Positions 63,295 to 64,000 of a stretch of DNA of 64,000 nucleotides are shown here, one piece after another. Position numbers and translations under genes: made by a program. Under the pieces are notes generated by a model. That model saw only the letters and a list, made by a program, of their open reading frames with translations. It did no database searches and was not told the DNA's origin. Origin of the DNA: Promethearchaeota archaeon (GTDB lineage Archaea > Asgardarchaeota > Lokiarchaeia > Sigyniarchaeales > SOKP01); assembly GCA_016839585.1 (NCBI GenBank), contig JAEOTZ010000056.1, positions 1 to 64,000 on the forward strand, in the 5' to 3' direction. The stretch's first letter is position 1. Each line of letters starts with the position of its first letter.

Positions 63295-63825
63295 CTAAAG
63301 CAGATTAGATTTTTGCATCATTAAACTTGTTAGTGCTTGAAATGTTTCTTCAACATTTTCTCCTGTTTTAGAACTACACTCTATAAAACCGTCTACTCCT
63401 CTTGATTTTGAAATATTAATTCCTTCCTCTCCAGAGATTTCACGATCATCAATTAAATCTGCCTTCCCGCCAACTACAATAACAGGAAATTGATCTTCTG
63501 ATCTAATTTCTTTTTTAACAACTAATAACCAATCATCTATGTGAGCCAAACTCGAGTAATTTGTGACATCGTACATGAAGAGCGCCCCATTTGCACCCCT
63601 AACATATGTTGGCAACAGGAATCTAAACCTTTCTTCTCCTCCAAAATCCCAGATCTGAAGTTTCACTTTCTTTTCATTAATTTCCAAACTTTTTACTTCA
63701 AAATCCACTCCTATTGTCATCTTAGAATCTGATTTAAACAAATTAGTAAGGAACCTTTGGGTTAAAGTAGTTTTTCCGGTTCCAGCATCACCGAATATGA
63801 CAACTTTATATGTTGCGTCGTACAT
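63295..63825 (-). CDS. Rab-like small GTPase with unusual G4
   Basis: 176 residues: G1 GDAGTGKTT, switch I TIGVDF, G3 WDFGGEERF and G5 SSKTGEN are clear. The G4 position reads GGKADL instead of NKxD, a non-canonical guanine-binding loop; the Lys and Asp are kept but the Asn is replaced. No C-terminal Cys prenylation motif. ATG start at 63825. Paralog in the window: the GTPase at 10464-10985. Confidence 0.88.
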   Translation of the reverse strand: MYDATYKVVIFGDAGTGKTTLTQRFLTNLFKSDSKMTIGVDFEVKSLEINEKKVKLQIWDFGGEERFRFLLPTYVRGANGALFMYDVTNYSSLAHIDDWLLVVKKEIRSEDQFPVIVVGGKADLIDDREISGEEGINISKSRGVDGFIECSSKTGENVEETFQALTSLMMQKSNLL

Positions 63826-64000
63826 TAACTTTCTCTTCCGAATCTTTATTTTGGTTAAATTTTTATAATTGAGGGAGGTATTTTTTATCTTTTTTAATTA
63901 TATAGATATTTTACATTTAAATTTTATTTTTAAGGATTAATGTTTTAATAGATGGTTATTCTTTTAAGATTTCTATGTTTAATATGTAATTCATATATAT

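Noticed and set aside
1-64000. tRNA or rRNA genes
   Set aside because: In so AT-rich a genome a structural RNA should stand out as a GC-rich island; I saw none in the intergenic spaces. A tRNA scan was not run.
1-64000. CRISPR arrays or defence islands
   Set aside because: No regularly spaced repeats and no cas-like genes. The repeats found are long and dispersed; the single methylase lacks a nuclease.

Overview
This window is a 64 kb, very AT-rich stretch of an archaeal chromosome, most likely from an Asgard archaeon (Promethearchaeota) of the Lokiarchaeia type. The information-processing genes are archaeal: thermosome, archaeal-type ThrRS and AspRS, SepRS, eL38, eL40, Pth2, TruD, Alba and CTP-dependent riboflavin kinase. 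Several eukaryotic-signature-like genes sit among them: two Rab/Ras-type small GTPases, a probable profilin, an Rpn11-like JAMM protease, two copies of a longin-like sensory domain, and a helical protein with a possible BRO1-like pattern. I saw no tRNA or rRNA gene, CRISPR array, intact insertion sequence or recognisable phage region.

Layout. 1-11 kb: a PH-HTH fusion cut by the window edge, a small HTH regulator, a GHMP kinase, a longin-like protein, a CDP-alcohol phosphatidyltransferase, then a minus-strand group translin - SepRS - FAD synthase (RibL) - riboflavin kinase/regulator (RbkR), then ThrRS, a HAD protein and a small GTPase. 11-18 kb: two paralogous HGSNAT-like membrane acyltransferases flank a GT87-type membrane glycosyltransferase, followed by a membrane-anchored winged-helix protein and an MfnD-like ATP-grasp ligase. 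18-27 kb: a frameshifted small gene, the helical protein, a NifU/IscU scaffold, an alpha/beta hydrolase, PRPP synthase, a P-loop kinase, the JAMM protease, Alba, a zinc-ribbon microprotein, a VTT/DedA membrane protein and a cyclophilin-like protein. 27-38 kb is mostly housekeeping: nucleotidyltransferase, methionine aminopeptidase, AspRS, an orphan beta-class DNA methyltransferase, the eL38 - NusA-like - Pth2 - TruD translation cluster, eL40 and the thermosome.

From 37.5 to 60 kb the window becomes accessory. It has an HTH/TPR regulator pair, secreted and membrane-anchored repeat proteins (LVIVD propeller with Ig-like domains, a triple-repeat surface protein, a 685-residue surface protein), a 12-14 TM protein ending in a longin-like domain, zinc-ribbon membrane proteins, an orphan LivF-like ATPase and a short FtsX/ABC pair. 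It also holds an HDAC-family deacetylase convergent with the probable profilin. Running through 37.5-46.8 kb is a scattered repeat family: a 326-bp unit duplicated with about 92 percent identity and no gaps, carrying a 72-codon zinc-ribbon gene that seems to lack any AUG/GUG/UUG start, plus decayed fragments of two other small genes. The right end has an acyl-CoA synthetase, an HTH protein and a second Rab-like GTPase.

I did not find a self-contained new defence or metabolic system. The observations most worth pursuing are the duplicated AUU-start zinc-ribbon unit and its decayed relatives, the longin-like domain on a large membrane protein, the stand-alone Rpn11-like JAMM protease, the probable profilin, the BRO1-like hypothesis and the SepRS gene. 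All calls were made by reading the sequence; no database search was run.
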